Origin: Stenotrophomonas sp. SY1
GTDB lineage: Bacteria; Pseudomonadota; Gammaproteobacteria; Xanthomonadales; Xanthomonadaceae
Length of the DNA: 64,000 nucleotides
Direction of reading: 5' to 3'
Assembly: GCF_021202945.1 (NCBI RefSeq)
Contig: NZ_JAJOYR010000001.1
Span: 2,275,543 to 2,339,542 of the forward strand
Of the stretch, positions 9,233-18,019 are shown one piece after another; within the stretch, counting starts at the first letter, position 1, and the number at the start of each line of letters is the position of its first letter. The position numbers and the translations under genes were made by a program. The notes under the pieces are model-generated. The model was not told where the DNA came from. It searched no databases and saw nothing but the letters and a program-made list of their open reading frames with translations.

Positions 9233-10681
9233 TTATCCAGCGTGCTGCCCACCGGTTTTCAGGGTGCCGGTCTGCGGGAGTTCAAAACTTCCGCCGAGTG
9301 CCAGATACAGATCAACGCGACGGCTCAGGCGTTCGCTCTGCAGCGTCAGCAACGCAACTTCCGCTGCGTGCACGGCCAGCTGACGCTGGTTGACCGCACG
9401 CAGGTCGGACTTGCCAACCCGGTAGGCAGTCTGTTCCAAACGCAGCGCTTCGCGGCTCGATGCCTCGGATACCTTGAGGATGCGTTCGCGTTCACCGAGG
9501 ATCCGCTCGGAACTGAGCGCACCCTCGACTTCGCCCAGTGCGGTAAGCGCACGACGGGCGTAGTCGGCCACGGCCTGCTTCTGCTCGGCCGTGCGCAGCT
9601 CCACCTGGCCGGTGAGCGCCCCACCGCTGTACACCGGTACGGCGGCCGTACCGGTGATGCTGGATATGGTTTGTTCCAGGCCGCTGCGTGTTTCCAGCAC
9701 CTCATTGCTGAGACGGCCATAGCCGGCGGACAGCGAAAGCGAAGGGAGCATCGCAGCCTTGGCTTCGCCAACCTTGTCGAAAGCGGCCGCCACACGGCGT
9801 TCGGCAGCCAGCATGTCGAGCCGACGATTGAGTACATCCATCGGAATGCCCGCCGGAACCGGGGCAGGCACGGCCGGCAGCGTCGCCGACGCCAGCATGC
9901 TGGCACTTGGGTATCGGCCAAGCAGCAGCTCGAGCGCACGCAGGGATTGAAGGTGTGCAAGTTCGATCTGTTGCCGGGCATTCTGGTAATCGCTGAGGCT
10001 GGCCCGCGCTGTGACCACATCACTTTCACCGCTGATGCCGATGCGACGCCGCTGCTCGGCCAGCTCGACCAGGGTCTGCGCTGCTGCGACCATCTCATCA
10101 GCCAGCGCCTGTTGTTGCCGGGTCTCGCTGGCGAGGAACCAGGCACGTGTGACCGCAGCGGCCAGTGACTGTTGCGCGTAGCGGAAATCGGCATCGCTCG
10201 CATCACGCGCGGCCATTGCTGCGTTGCGTCCGTAGCGCAGGCGGCCCCACAGGTCCACTTCCCAGGACATACGCAGCATCGCGCCGCTGAGCAGCGGCAC
10301 GAGGTCGGCCACTGGCTTGGAGCCCGAGCGGCCCAGTATCCCGATGCTGGGCTTGAGCTGCGCCTGTGCGATGTCCAGCTGGGCGTTGGCCTGATCAAGA
10401 CGCGCTGCGGCGATCTGCAGGTCGGGATTGTTGGCCAGCGCTTCGTGTACCAGCTGCGTGAGGGCAGGGTCATTGAAGCTGGTCAGCCAGCCGTCCACGA
10501 CGTCTGCCGTACTGGCAGCGTCGCCCCAGCCAGCCGGAATGGTTGCATGGCCCAAAGCCTGTGCCTGCACCTGGGTACCCGTTGGCTCGGGCAGCACCGC
10601 GCAACCGGTCAGAGCGGTAAGCAGGCAGGCAGCAAGCGTGCGCGATGCGAGCTGGAACGAAGGTCGTAGTTGAATGTGCAT
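9233..10681 (-). CDS. TolC/NodT-type outer-membrane efflux lipoprotein
   Basis: This is the outer-membrane channel of a tripartite exporter. The 482-residue protein begins with a lipoprotein signal and lipobox LTGC (Cys27). Two homologous outer-membrane efflux repeats follow, with long coiled-coil helices such as 'NNPDLQIAAARLDQANAQL' and 'YRVGKSDLRAVNQRQLAV', typical of the OprM/NodT group. It is the last gene of a minus-strand operon after the HlyD-type adaptor, with 7 nt between them. No inner-membrane RND, MFS or ABC pump is next to it, so the pump is either encoded elsewhere or the DUF3302/HlyD pair works without one. Confidence 0.88.
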   Translation of the reverse strand: MHIQLRPSFQLASRTLAACLLTALTGCAVLPEPTGTQVQAQALGHATIPAGWGDAASTADVVDGWLTSFNDPALTQLVHEALANNPDLQIAAARLDQANAQLDIAQAQLKPSIGILGRSGSKPVADLVPLLSGAMLRMSWEVDLWGRLRYGRNAAMAARDASDADFRYAQQSLAAAVTRAWFLASETRQQQALADEMVAAAQTLVELAEQRRRIGISGESDVVTARASLSDYQNARQQIELAHLQSLRALELLLGRYPSASMLASATLPAVPAPVPAGIPMDVLNRRLDMLAAERRVAAAFDKVGEAKAAMLPSLSLSAGYGRLSNEVLETRSGLEQTISSITGTAAVPVYSGGALTGQVELRTAEQKQAVADYARRALTALGEVEGALSSERILGERERILKVSEASSREALRLEQTAYRVGKSDLRAVNQRQLAVHAAEVALLTLQSERLSRRVDLYLALGGSFELPQTGTLKTGGQHAG

Positions 10682-10688
10682 TGTGGGC

Positions 10689-11870
10689 TCAGTGCAGTTT
10701 CAGGACGAGCCAGTCGAGCTTCGAACCGACGCGGATCATCACTTTGCGGACCATGTGAAGCAGCTTGCCGTGTTCGGTGTAAACGGCGCCCTGTCCCTGC
10801 GCTCCCATGGCCAGGAATGCATCCTTGTCCTTGCCGGCAGGGCGCAGGCGCACGGCGATGCGGCCGGTCGGGATGGGCTGTGCGCCAGGCTGCGGGACCA
10901 TGCCACTGATCGGCATCTGCCCGGTGCCGGTCGCCCAGACAATGGAATCGACCTCGCACTTGATGATGCGGTTGGGATGCGTCTTCAGTGCGATTTCTGC
11001 TTCATTGCCGGGCTCGATGTTGCCGAGCTCGTTCTGCGCATACATGGCCAACACCCATTGTTCGTGTTCGACGAAACTCATCACCGGGGTGAGGGGCAGA
11101 TTTGCTGCGTAGGACCCTTCGCGCAGCTGCAGATTGACGACCGTGCCATCGGATGGGGCGCGCACCGTGGTCTGATCGAGCTGCCAGCGGGCCTGCACGA
11201 TCTGGGCCTGGAGCTGCTCCAGCGCGGCACGGGCCTGGGCTACTTCGGAGAGCTCGCCGTCGCTGGTGCGTGCCGACAGCTTCTGCTGTACCTGGGCCAT
11301 CTGGGCCGAGGCCGAGACGAGTTCCGAGCGCAGGCTCGCCGCTTCGGCTTGTGCCTGCTCGTGGTCGAACTTCGGGCCGGCGCCGGTCTGCGCCAGCTCG
11401 CCAGTCTGGCGTTCGCGCAGTTCGGCAAGCCTTTGCCGCGAAGCCATCGCCGCATGCGCCGAGCGTGCCGACTTCAGCTGTTCACCGAGCTCGCGCTGGT
11501 AGGCCTGCGCACTGTCCAGCTTGGCGGAGAGCTCAGGCACTTTTGCTTCCAGTGCGGACAGCTCCTGCTGATACTGCACCGGGTCGATGCGGAACAGGAC
11601 GTCGCCCTTCTTCACCGGGCGATTGGCTTCGACCGGAACTTCGATCACGCGTCCAGCCACGCGCGGGACGATCTGCACGACATAGTTGACGACGCGCACA
11701 TCGGATGAAGAAGGGGCCACCACGTTGAGAATCAGGATCATCGCGGCCATGGCAAAGACCGGTAGAGAGATCACGATGATCTGCGTGACGAAGTTCCACG
11801 CTAGCAACTTGAACTTGAAGAAGATCAGCCAGACGAAGAACGAGTAGATGAGAAGAAGGATGATTTCCAT
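10689..11870 (-). CDS. HlyD/EmrA-family periplasmic adaptor (YiaV/YibH-like)
   Basis: The 393-residue protein has an N-terminal hydrophobic anchor, a lipoyl half-motif ('VSGRV'-like, here VAGRVIEVPVEANRPVKKGD), a long coiled-coil hairpin at about residues 90-220, and the returning half 'TTVRAPSDGTVVNLQLREG'. That is the order of HlyD/EmrA membrane-fusion proteins. The preceding gene is a DUF3302 protein 4 nt upstream, and the same pairing is known from E. coli YiaV-YiaW and YibH-YibI. The start at 11870 is chosen because upstream sequence in this frame overlaps the DUF3302 gene. It should bridge the inner membrane to the outer-membrane channel encoded next. Confidence 0.88.
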   Translation of the reverse strand: MEIILLLIYSFFVWLIFFKFKLLAWNFVTQIIVISLPVFAMAAMILILNVVAPSSSDVRVVNYVVQIVPRVAGRVIEVPVEANRPVKKGDVLFRIDPVQYQQELSALEAKVPELSAKLDSAQAYQRELGEQLKSARSAHAAMASRQRLAELRERQTGELAQTGAGPKFDHEQAQAEAASLRSELVSASAQMAQVQQKLSARTSDGELSEVAQARAALEQLQAQIVQARWQLDQTTVRAPSDGTVVNLQLREGSYAANLPLTPVMSFVEHEQWVLAMYAQNELGNIEPGNEAEIALKTHPNRIIKCEVDSIVWATGTGQMPISGMVPQPGAQPIPTGRIAVRLRPAGKDKDAFLAMGAQGQGAVYTEHGKLLHMVRKVMIRVGSKLDWLVLKLH

Positions 11871-11874
11871 TGCG

Positions 11875-12507
11875 TCACTCCCCGGCGTGGCCGGTGGTCT
11901 TGTCGTTGGTGGAATGCGTCGCGCCACCGGCCACGGCCAGTGCCATTTCCAACGACTGGATACGGCGTTTGAGCGCCTCGACGTCGGCCGGGGAATGTGG
12001 TTCCTCCACCGCCTGCGAGGCAGCTGCGCGGGCCGACTGATGATGGTGTTCGATGCCCGCGTCATGCAGTGGCGTGAGCGCCTCGCCGTGTTCGGGATGA
12101 TCGGAGACGTCAGTGCCGTACGCGAACTTGTGGAAGACAGGTTTGGTATAGGCCCAGAGCCAGGCCAGCGGCCATAGCAGGCCACCGAAGAACAGCGACA
12201 GCAGGCACAGCACCTTGATGGCGGCAAGCTGAGGGTGGCGGCGCTCTTCGGCGATCTTCTCCGGCAGGATGTGGACAAGCCAGAAGACCGTGACCAGCAC
12301 CACCGGGACAATGAACAATGCGAACCACGAAATCACGTTGGCGGCAGTGTCGAGGGTTTCGCCGCTGAGGAACGACGCATGCGCGGGAAAAGGTAGTGCC
12401 GCCGCACACGCCAGCATGGGCGCCAGCGTTGTTCGCAGCACGTGATTGAGTCGCCGATACCAGCAGTTGTGTTTCATCATCGAGGAATGGTCCGTGGTGT
12501 CATTCAT
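11875..12507 (-). CDS. DUF3302 inner-membrane protein (YiaW/YibI-like)
   Basis: The 210-residue product has an N-terminal hydrophobic segment ending in 'AAALPFPAHA' that could be a signal peptide. Two strong membrane helices follow, around 'VISWFALFIVPVVLVTVFWLV' (about residues 58-78) and 'LCLLSLFFGGLLWPLAWLWA'. The helix-loop-helix with 'ILPEKIAEERRHPQ' is characteristic of DUF3302. The C-terminal third is charged, rich in His and Ala, and probably coiled-coil. Its start overlaps the stop of the receiver gene by 8 nt, and the adaptor follows after 4 nt, so these are tightly coupled. The molecular role of DUF3302 proteins is unknown. Confidence 0.85.
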   Translation of the reverse strand: MNDTTDHSSMMKHNCWYRRLNHVLRTTLAPMLACAAALPFPAHASFLSGETLDTAANVISWFALFIVPVVLVTVFWLVHILPEKIAEERRHPQLAAIKVLCLLSLFFGGLLWPLAWLWAYTKPVFHKFAYGTDVSDHPEHGEALTPLHDAGIEHHHQSARAAASQAVEEPHSPADVEALKRRIQSLEMALAVAGGATHSTNDKTTGHAGE

Positions 12508-12898
12508 GAGGACGTGCCTCCATTGCGGCGATAATTGCGCCGATCAGTACTTCATCGTTGACGGGCTTGGCGAGAAAGCTTGAAGCACCGTTCTGCAGTG
12601 CCTGCCTCCGGTTCGCAGCCGTGTCATCTCCGGTCAGAACGACCACCGGAAGAGGTGATGGGGTGTTGGCCAGCGACATCAGGACATCGAAGCCACTGTG
12701 GCCCTGCAGGTGCAGGTCGAGCACGAGGCAGTCCGGCCAGGCTTCGGTGCCCTGACGGAGGAATTCGATGCCCGAGCCGTATGTGCGCACGCCAAACCCG
12801 GCCGCCCGCAGCAGCCGCTGCAAGGCGACCCGGATGCCATCCTGGTCGTCCACGACGGCAATCAAGGGAGGGGGCGGGGTCGGGCGCATCGGCGGCAT
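12500..12898 (-). CDS. Stand-alone response-regulator receiver protein
   Basis: A CheY-like receiver domain with no output domain (about 132 residues). It has the acidic pair in 'IAVVDDQDG', the phosphorylation site in 'CLVLDLHLQGHSG', the Thr in 'VVVLTGDD' and the Lys in 'SFLAKPVN'. It is the first gene of the export operon and overlaps the next gene, so it is probably made together with the exporter. ATG codons at 12898 and 12889 are both possible; neither has a strong ribosome binding site. A FixL-type kinase diverges 169 bp away and is the likely phosphate donor (inference). It may act as a phosphate sink or by protein contact. Confidence 0.82.
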   Translation of the reverse strand: MPPMRPTPPPPLIAVVDDQDGIRVALQRLLRAAGFGVRTYGSGIEFLRQGTEAWPDCLVLDLHLQGHSGFDVLMSLANTPSPLPVVVLTGDDTAANRRQALQNGASSFLAKPVNDEVLIGAIIAAMEARPHE

Positions 12899-13066
12899 CT
12901 TAGGGAGCCGGGGCCGCCCCGCAAATTGGCCCTTGGGCCTACGTCCAGGGTCTGCGGCAGAAACTGAATGCGCGCTCCCGGCCGCGTCCGTTCGTCCTTG
13001 GGGATGCCCGCGATTCACCAGCCGATGTGCTAAAACCACCGCGAACGAAGACGGGGCAGGGGCTCA
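12899..13066. promoter_or_regulatory. Divergent promoter region between the export operon and the kinase gene
   Basis: These 168 bp lie between two divergent gene starts and must hold both promoters. I see no clear -10/-35 pair or inverted repeat that I would defend. The likely regulator is the LuxR-type protein encoded at 14547-15158 (inference from position). Confidence 0.35.
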
Positions 13067-14542
13067 ATGAATTGGATGCAACTCACCTGGCCCATGCTTG
13101 CGAGTGCAAGCCTGATCGTCGCCATCGCGCATGTGGTGATCTGGATTGCAAGGCCTTCACAGAAAGTGCACCTCGCCCTTTCACTCGCCGCCGCATCCGT
13201 GGCCGCATTGGCGTTGCTTGAACTCGCTGCCTACAGGTCGCTGGCGCCAGCTGAGCTGGCGTCGTATCTGCGTTGGATGCATCTGGCCATCGCGGTGATG
13301 GTGCTGTCCTTGCTGTACGTTCTGCATCATTGGTTCGGCTATGGATCCACGCGCATCGTTGTGGTGGCTGCTGTGCTCCGCCTGGTGGCGCTCGTACTGA
13401 ACTTCACGGTCGGCGACAACCTCAACTTTCTGGCCGTGACGGAGGTTGGACGGTCCGTATGGCTGGGCGTCCCCATCTCGCACCCGATTGGCGAGACCAA
13501 TCCGTCGGTACTGGCCGGACAGATCAGCAATGCCCTGGTTCTGGTCTATGTCGGCCAGACCATCGTGCGTGCGCTTCGGACGCCCTCAACGGAGAGCAGG
13601 GCCGCGTTGATCGTGGCCGGGAGTTGGTTTCTGTTGATCGCCATCATGGTTGCGTCGACGCTGCTGATGGTCTTCGGCTTGCCTCGGCCCCCATTGATCG
13701 CGGCCATGGGTTTTCTGCTGGTGGTGGTGACCACCAGCTATTGCCTGGTCAGTGAACTCATCCGTTCCCAGCGGATGGTGATGGAGCTGCAGGCGAGCGA
13801 GCTGAGCCGGTTGCGCTCGGAGCAGGAAGTGGCAACGGAGCGGGCCAGCCTTGCGCATCTATCGCGCGTCACAACGCTGGGTGAGTTGTCCGGCTCGTTG
13901 GTGCACGAGCTCAACCAGCCGTTGACCGCCATCCTGAGCAACGCGCAGGCCGCGCAGCGGATATTGCGGCGCGACCCGCAGGATATAGCCGAGATTCACG
14001 AGATCCTGGTCGACATCATCGACAATGACCGGCGCGCTGGCGAAGTGATTGGACGCATGCGCGGCTTTCTCAGGAAGGAAGCCTATGAGCATGCGCCGTT
14101 GGCCATCAACGAGATCGTGAGCGATTGCGTACGGATGATGCGAAGCGAGCTTCACGACCAGCGCGTGACGGTGCACCTCGATCTCGCCCCCGACCTTGCT
14201 CCTTGCCTGGGTGATCGTGTCCAGCTGCAGCAGGTGGTGGTGAACCTGATAATGAACGCTTGTGAGTCCATGCAGTCATCTGAACAAGGTCATGTTGTAA
14301 GCATCCGTACCCGTGCTTCACCGGATGGGGTGCTCACGGAAGTCATCGATGCCGGTGCGGGAATTCCCGAGGAGATGCTCGAACGGATATTCGCGCCGTT
14401 TGAAACCACCAAGGCGACGGGAATGGGGATGGGACTGGCCGTATGTCGCACCATCATCCGTGGGCATGGCGGCTCCATCCAGGCCGAGAACGTCGCACCA
14501 CATGGCGCACGGTTCTTCTTCAATCTTCCGCAACATGGGTGA
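13067..14542 (+). CDS. Membrane-bound sensor histidine kinase, FixL-like transmitter
   Basis: The 491-residue kinase begins with six to seven membrane helices (residues 1 to about 225) and no recognisable PAS domain, so it may sense a membrane-linked signal. The transmitter follows: H box 'GSLVHELNQPL' with the phospho-accepting His280, N box 'NLIMNACESM', G1 'DAGAGIPEE', F box 'IFAPFETTK' and G2 'GMGMGLAVCRTIIRGHGG'. This kinase type normally pairs with FixJ-like regulators, and one is encoded directly downstream. A short coiled coil at about 235-265 links membrane and catalytic parts. Confidence 0.92.
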   Translation: MNWMQLTWPMLASASLIVAIAHVVIWIARPSQKVHLALSLAAASVAALALLELAAYRSLAPAELASYLRWMHLAIAVMVLSLLYVLHHWFGYGSTRIVVVAAVLRLVALVLNFTVGDNLNFLAVTEVGRSVWLGVPISHPIGETNPSVLAGQISNALVLVYVGQTIVRALRTPSTESRAALIVAGSWFLLIAIMVASTLLMVFGLPRPPLIAAMGFLLVVVTTSYCLVSELIRSQRMVMELQASELSRLRSEQEVATERASLAHLSRVTTLGELSGSLVHELNQPLTAILSNAQAAQRILRRDPQDIAEIHEILVDIIDNDRRAGEVIGRMRGFLRKEAYEHAPLAINEIVSDCVRMMRSELHDQRVTVHLDLAPDLAPCLGDRVQLQQVVVNLIMNACESMQSSEQGHVVSIRTRASPDGVLTEVIDAGAGIPEEMLERIFAPFETTKATGMGMGLAVCRTIIRGHGGSIQAENVAPHGARFFFNLPQHG

Positions 14543-14546
14543 ACGC

Positions 14547-15158
14547 ATGGGATCTACCGTCTATGTCGTGGATGACGACCCGGATGTCTGCAAGGCGCTG
14601 AACCGCCTGCTGGCCAGTGAAGGGTTCATCGTGTCGGTGAGCCATTCCACGCAGGAGTTCCTGGGGTCCTATGACTCCACGGTACCGGCATGCATCATTC
14701 TTGATCTGTCCATGCCTGGTATGTCGGGGTTGGAGCTGCAGGCGCAGTTGCAGGCCAATGATGTCAGCTGCCCCGTGATCTTCCTCACTGGCTATGGCGA
14801 TATCCCCAGCAGCGTGCGTGCGATGAAGGCCGGTGCGTTGGACTTCCTGACCAAACCTGTGGACGCCGACGCATTGCTTGAAGCGGTGAGGCAGGCGGTA
14901 GCCGTTGATGAAGCCATCCACCGCAGCGCCATGCAGAGCAAGGATGCACGCACCCTTTTTGACACGCTTACGCCGCGTGAGCGGGAGGTGGTCCCTTATT
15001 TGCTCACCGGGCGCCTCAACAAACAGATCGCAGCAGATCTGGGCGTTGCCGAGAAAACCATCAAGGTCCACCGCTCACGCGTGATGCAGAAGTTGGGCGT
15101 GCGCACGCCGATAGAATTGCTGGCCTTCCTGGAGCGATCCGGGCTTCAGAAAAAGTAG
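14547..15158 (+). CDS. FixJ-family response regulator (receiver + LuxR helix-turn-helix)
   Basis: This 203-residue transcription factor has a receiver domain (DDDP acidic cluster, phospho-acceptor Asp53 in 'IILDLSMPGMSG', 'FLTGYGD', 'DFLTKPVD') and a LuxR/FixJ-type DNA-binding domain ('LTPREREV', 'NKQIAADLGVAEKTIKVHRS'). It follows the kinase by 4 nt using the ATG at 14547, which has GGGTGA upstream. An ATG at 14535 would instead overlap the kinase gene by 8 nt. The pair forms a standard two-component system. Its likely targets are the divergent export operon and the kinase operon itself, which is an inference from position. Confidence 0.92.
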   Translation: MGSTVYVVDDDPDVCKALNRLLASEGFIVSVSHSTQEFLGSYDSTVPACIILDLSMPGMSGLELQAQLQANDVSCPVIFLTGYGDIPSSVRAMKAGALDFLTKPVDADALLEAVRQAVAVDEAIHRSAMQSKDARTLFDTLTPREREVVPYLLTGRLNKQIAADLGVAEKTIKVHRSRVMQKLGVRTPIELLAFLERSGLQKK

Positions 15159-15625
15159 GGATGTCAGCGGCAGATTGAACCTCATGGAGCTTGGTTCCTG
15201 GCCGTGGGGTTTCTGGGACTCGTCGGCGTTTCAACGGCGGGTAGTTGCCGATCAGGCCATTGCCCGGGAACGGATCAGCCCCCTCCCAGCGCTGCAGCCG
15301 TCAGTGCATGCTCCAGCCTCTCAGGCGATGCTTGCGCTGTCCTTGGGTGAACGGTGCCCTTTGAACTGCGGCCGCACCCTGCTATCAATCACCAGCGCCG
15401 GACAGGGGCAGGCATTCCTATCGCAGCGCATGTGGCACCGATCTTCGATTCAGTGTCGGTCGAAACAGCAGGTGCTGTTCCAGGCAGTCTTAGCGGCCAG
15501 CTTCCGGGGGGCGGCGGCTGGCAGCAACCTGTTCCGGCATCGCGCGGAGGCACTTGGTGGTCAGACGTCCAACTTCAGCTCTCCACCCTCAATGCCGGTG
15601 TGACTGCGCAAGCCCGCTCCGCTCC
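15159..15625. other. Gene-free left border of the T6SS locus (467 bp)
   Basis: The stretch lies between the convergent regulator gene and the lipoprotein gene. Reading frames of 100-140 codons exist on the plus strand, but their composition looks like chance frames in GC-rich DNA and none has a good ribosome binding site or a recognisable domain. No tRNA, insertion sequence end or clear terminator was seen. It is long for a spacer between convergent genes, so a decayed gene is possible. Confidence 0.4.
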
Positions 15626-16186
15626 TCAATTGCGGGAAGGGCAAACGCTGGACGGACTGACCTCAGGGATCTCCTCGTAGGAGAACGTTTCCTTGTTGAA
15701 CACCAGTTTTATGCGCTGCACGGGGCTGCTCGTATCCCCAGGTGCGGCGCACTCACGGGTCGCGTCCAGGTCAGGCCAGGCAGCCTTCGTGGATTCCGGG
15801 GAAGCAACGCTCTTGAAGTCACCCTCGAGCACCTTGATGGAGGTGCCGTCACCACACTGGACGAATCCAAGGTAGTGGACGATGTCGGCATCGCCGTAGT
15901 TGCTTCCCAAGTACTTGGCCAACTGATCGGGCAGCCCGTCGCCATTCAGATCCGGCGTGCCGGCGCTGTAGGTCTGAGCCATTGTCAGGTTGTAGATGCA
16001 GTCTTCCTCAGCACCCGGTGGGCAGGCGCTGATCAGGCTGTTCTCGTAGTGCTTCAACTCGACAAGATCGTCGACCGGAACGGCAGCGCAGCGCTGCTGG
16101 AGCGAAACGGGTGCGGCGGCTGTCGAGCAGCCGATCGTGGACACGGCAAGGAATGCGACGCTCAGTCGGAGTTGATGCAATCTCAT
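15626..16186 (-). CDS. Putative T6SS immunity lipoprotein
   Basis: The 186-residue product has a lipoprotein signal peptide with lipobox STIGC (Cys20), so it should be anchored facing the periplasm. The mature part contains 'TPDLNGDGLPDQLA', resembling a calcium-binding or VCBS-type loop, and several cysteines that could form disulfides. It starts 3 nt after the putative peptidoglycan-targeting effector stops and is the last gene of the tssJKL-vgrG-A-effector string. A periplasmic lipoprotein directly after a cell-wall effector is the classical layout of an immunity gene, so it probably protects against the upstream protein. I recognise no named immunity family. Confidence 0.65.
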   Translation of the reverse strand: MRLHQLRLSVAFLAVSTIGCSTAAAPVSLQQRCAAVPVDDLVELKHYENSLISACPPGAEEDCIYNLTMAQTYSAGTPDLNGDGLPDQLAKYLGSNYGDADIVHYLGFVQCGDGTSIKVLEGDFKSVASPESTKAAWPDLDATRECAAPGDTSSPVQRIKLVFNKETFSYEEIPEVSPSSVCPSRN

Positions 16187-16189
16187 GTA

Positions 16190-18007
16190 CTAGATTCCCG
16201 TGGTGTCCAGGTGGAAGCTGTTGCGACCATCACGAAGTGAACCCAGCTCGTCGTTGACGACATACCTGCGACCGGCGCGGCCGGCGTAGTTGGGCCAACT
16301 GGCAAGCTGGTTCTGTGTGGCGTTGATCGCCGCGGCATCGGTAAGCAGTTGGTTGGTGATGGCGCGCTCATGTGCGTCCGTCCATTGTGCCAACGGTAGT
16401 GACCAGTTCAGTCGCGCATTGCCGGCGATGGCGCTGCGTATGGAGTTGGGCACGCTTTGGCCGGTCACATGGCCCGGGCGGAAGATGTGCCAACGCAGCA
16501 GAATGGCGGCAGCCTTCTCGGAGGTGCAGATGTCGCCGAGCGTGCCAGTGACCCGTGTCTGCCCCGAGGTGATGTTGACGTTGATGGCACGAACATCGCG
16601 CAGGCGCAGGCGCACCATGTCCCACATGGCCGTCTGCACGCTGGACAGGGTTCTTCCGGCCATCGCAAAACGGTGGAACCAATGCCAGGTCTTGAAATAG
16701 TCGGCTTCCACGGGCGTGCGATTGACCATGGGCAGCAGGCGGTCGGCGTTGGCCGTCTGCGCAAGGGCTGCCACGGCCTGGTTCGGTTGGGTCTGCTCGT
16801 TATGCTGTCGAATCCAGCCTTCGTACTTGCGCGCGGTGCGGTTCCACAGTGTCCCGGCATTGGAAGACACCCATGTGCTGGACGGGAACAGCCCAAAGCT
16901 TCCGAAGGCACGGAGATAGTCGGCCTGATTGCTGTGCAGGAGATAGGCAAGGAATCCGGCCAGCTCCCCATTGTCGTAACCGTTCTGCGGCATCAGTCCC
17001 ATGGTCCAGTGGCACGGGCCGAGGGAAATCAATGCATCGTCATAGGCATTGATGCCGTCGAACATGCCCATGCATTCCATCTCTGCGGTCGCGCGGACCA
17101 CGCGATAGGTGGAGGCGGTAGCGCCCGTGGTATTGGCGGCGAGCGTGGCCAATGTGTTGCGTGGGCCGATGAGTCGCTCCGGCGTCATCTCCGCTTCGGC
17201 CCACGTATGTGTTGGAACCTCGCTTCGGGCGCCACCGTAGGTCATGTAGCTCGCGTAGCCTCCCAGGATCTGGTACGCGTCCTGGCTGCGCGTGGTGGGG
17301 TAGGTGTAGTAGCGGCTGAAGTCGCGGCTGAACATGCGGACGTACGCGGTGACGCGCCGTTGTGCGTCGCGGATGACGCCCTGGGTTATCTGGTTGTAGT
17401 TCCAGATGTTGATGCCGTTGGTGGCCGGGATTGTCCGCTGCCCGGTCGCCGCGGCAACCTGCCATGCCTCGATGACCACCGGGCAGCGATAGTTGTGCTG
17501 CAGCCAGTAGTCGATTGCATCGCGCGTACGCTGATTCACCACGCCGCTGATGGGGCCGGCGTATCTCGAAGCGTTGGCAACCCGGTCCAACGAACCGACG
17601 TGGAAGCTTTCGGGTGGATTTGAATTGGGACGAAGCCCCAGGGCCACGACTTCCGGCGTGGTTGTGCCGGCTTGCGGCCGCCAGCCGTGGAGGCGGGGCA
17701 CATTGACCTGCGCAACATTGGCCATGCCTGCATAGATCTGGAACTCCCGCACTGCCCATTCGGTCGTGCGGCCGAAGTCACCGTCGGCACTGGCGATGAA
17801 CAGAAAGCCGAGCGTTCGCAGATCGTTCTGCAATTGGCGCACATGCTGCGGTATCGCTACGGTTGCGCCGCCGCGATTCTGGGGCGTCTGTGCATTCGCG
17901 GCTGATGGTGGGCGTGGATTGTTTGTCCCACCCCAACGGGGCGCGCGATTGGCGGCCGGGCTTCCGTCGTTGTCTCCCCGCTGGAGATCGTGATTGCCGT
18001 ATAGCAT
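16190..18007 (-). CDS. Putative T6SS effector with N-terminal peptidoglycan-binding domain
   Basis: The 605-residue protein starts with a disordered Gly/Asn/Pro-rich tail, then a peptidoglycan-binding domain (about residues 54-95: 'VRQLQNDLRTLGF', 'ADGDFGRTTEWAVREFQ'). The rest is not a family I can name. Around residues 309-338 there is 'EMECMGMFDGINAYDDALISLG', an arrangement of Glu, Asp-Tyr-Asp and a Gly-rich turn reminiscent of lysozyme-like glycosidases, but this is only a resemblance. It has no signal peptide, which fits direct T6SS delivery. It begins 12 nt after vgrG-A, its ribosome binding site (AGGATGG) overlapping the vgrG stop, and is followed after 3 nt by a lipoprotein. I infer a cell-wall-degrading cargo of VgrG-A. 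Confidence 0.65.
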   Translation of the reverse strand: MLYGNHDLQRGDNDGSPAANRAPRWGGTNNPRPPSAANAQTPQNRGGATVAIPQHVRQLQNDLRTLGFLFIASADGDFGRTTEWAVREFQIYAGMANVAQVNVPRLHGWRPQAGTTTPEVVALGLRPNSNPPESFHVGSLDRVANASRYAGPISGVVNQRTRDAIDYWLQHNYRCPVVIEAWQVAAATGQRTIPATNGINIWNYNQITQGVIRDAQRRVTAYVRMFSRDFSRYYTYPTTRSQDAYQILGGYASYMTYGGARSEVPTHTWAEAEMTPERLIGPRNTLATLAANTTGATASTYRVVRATAEMECMGMFDGINAYDDALISLGPCHWTMGLMPQNGYDNGELAGFLAYLLHSNQADYLRAFGSFGLFPSSTWVSSNAGTLWNRTARKYEGWIRQHNEQTQPNQAVAALAQTANADRLLPMVNRTPVEADYFKTWHWFHRFAMAGRTLSSVQTAMWDMVRLRLRDVRAINVNITSGQTRVTGTLGDICTSEKAAAILLRWHIFRPGHVTGQSVPNSIRSAIAGNARLNWSLPLAQWTDAHERAITNQLLTDAAAINATQNQLASWPNYAGRAGRRYVVNDELGSLRDGRNSFHLDTTGI

Positions 18008-18019
18008 GTTGCATCCATC

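Noticed and set aside
15175-15603. A 142-codon plus-strand frame in the spacer left of the T6SS
   Set aside because: No ribosome binding site, no domain, odd composition; kept only as part of a gene-free region.
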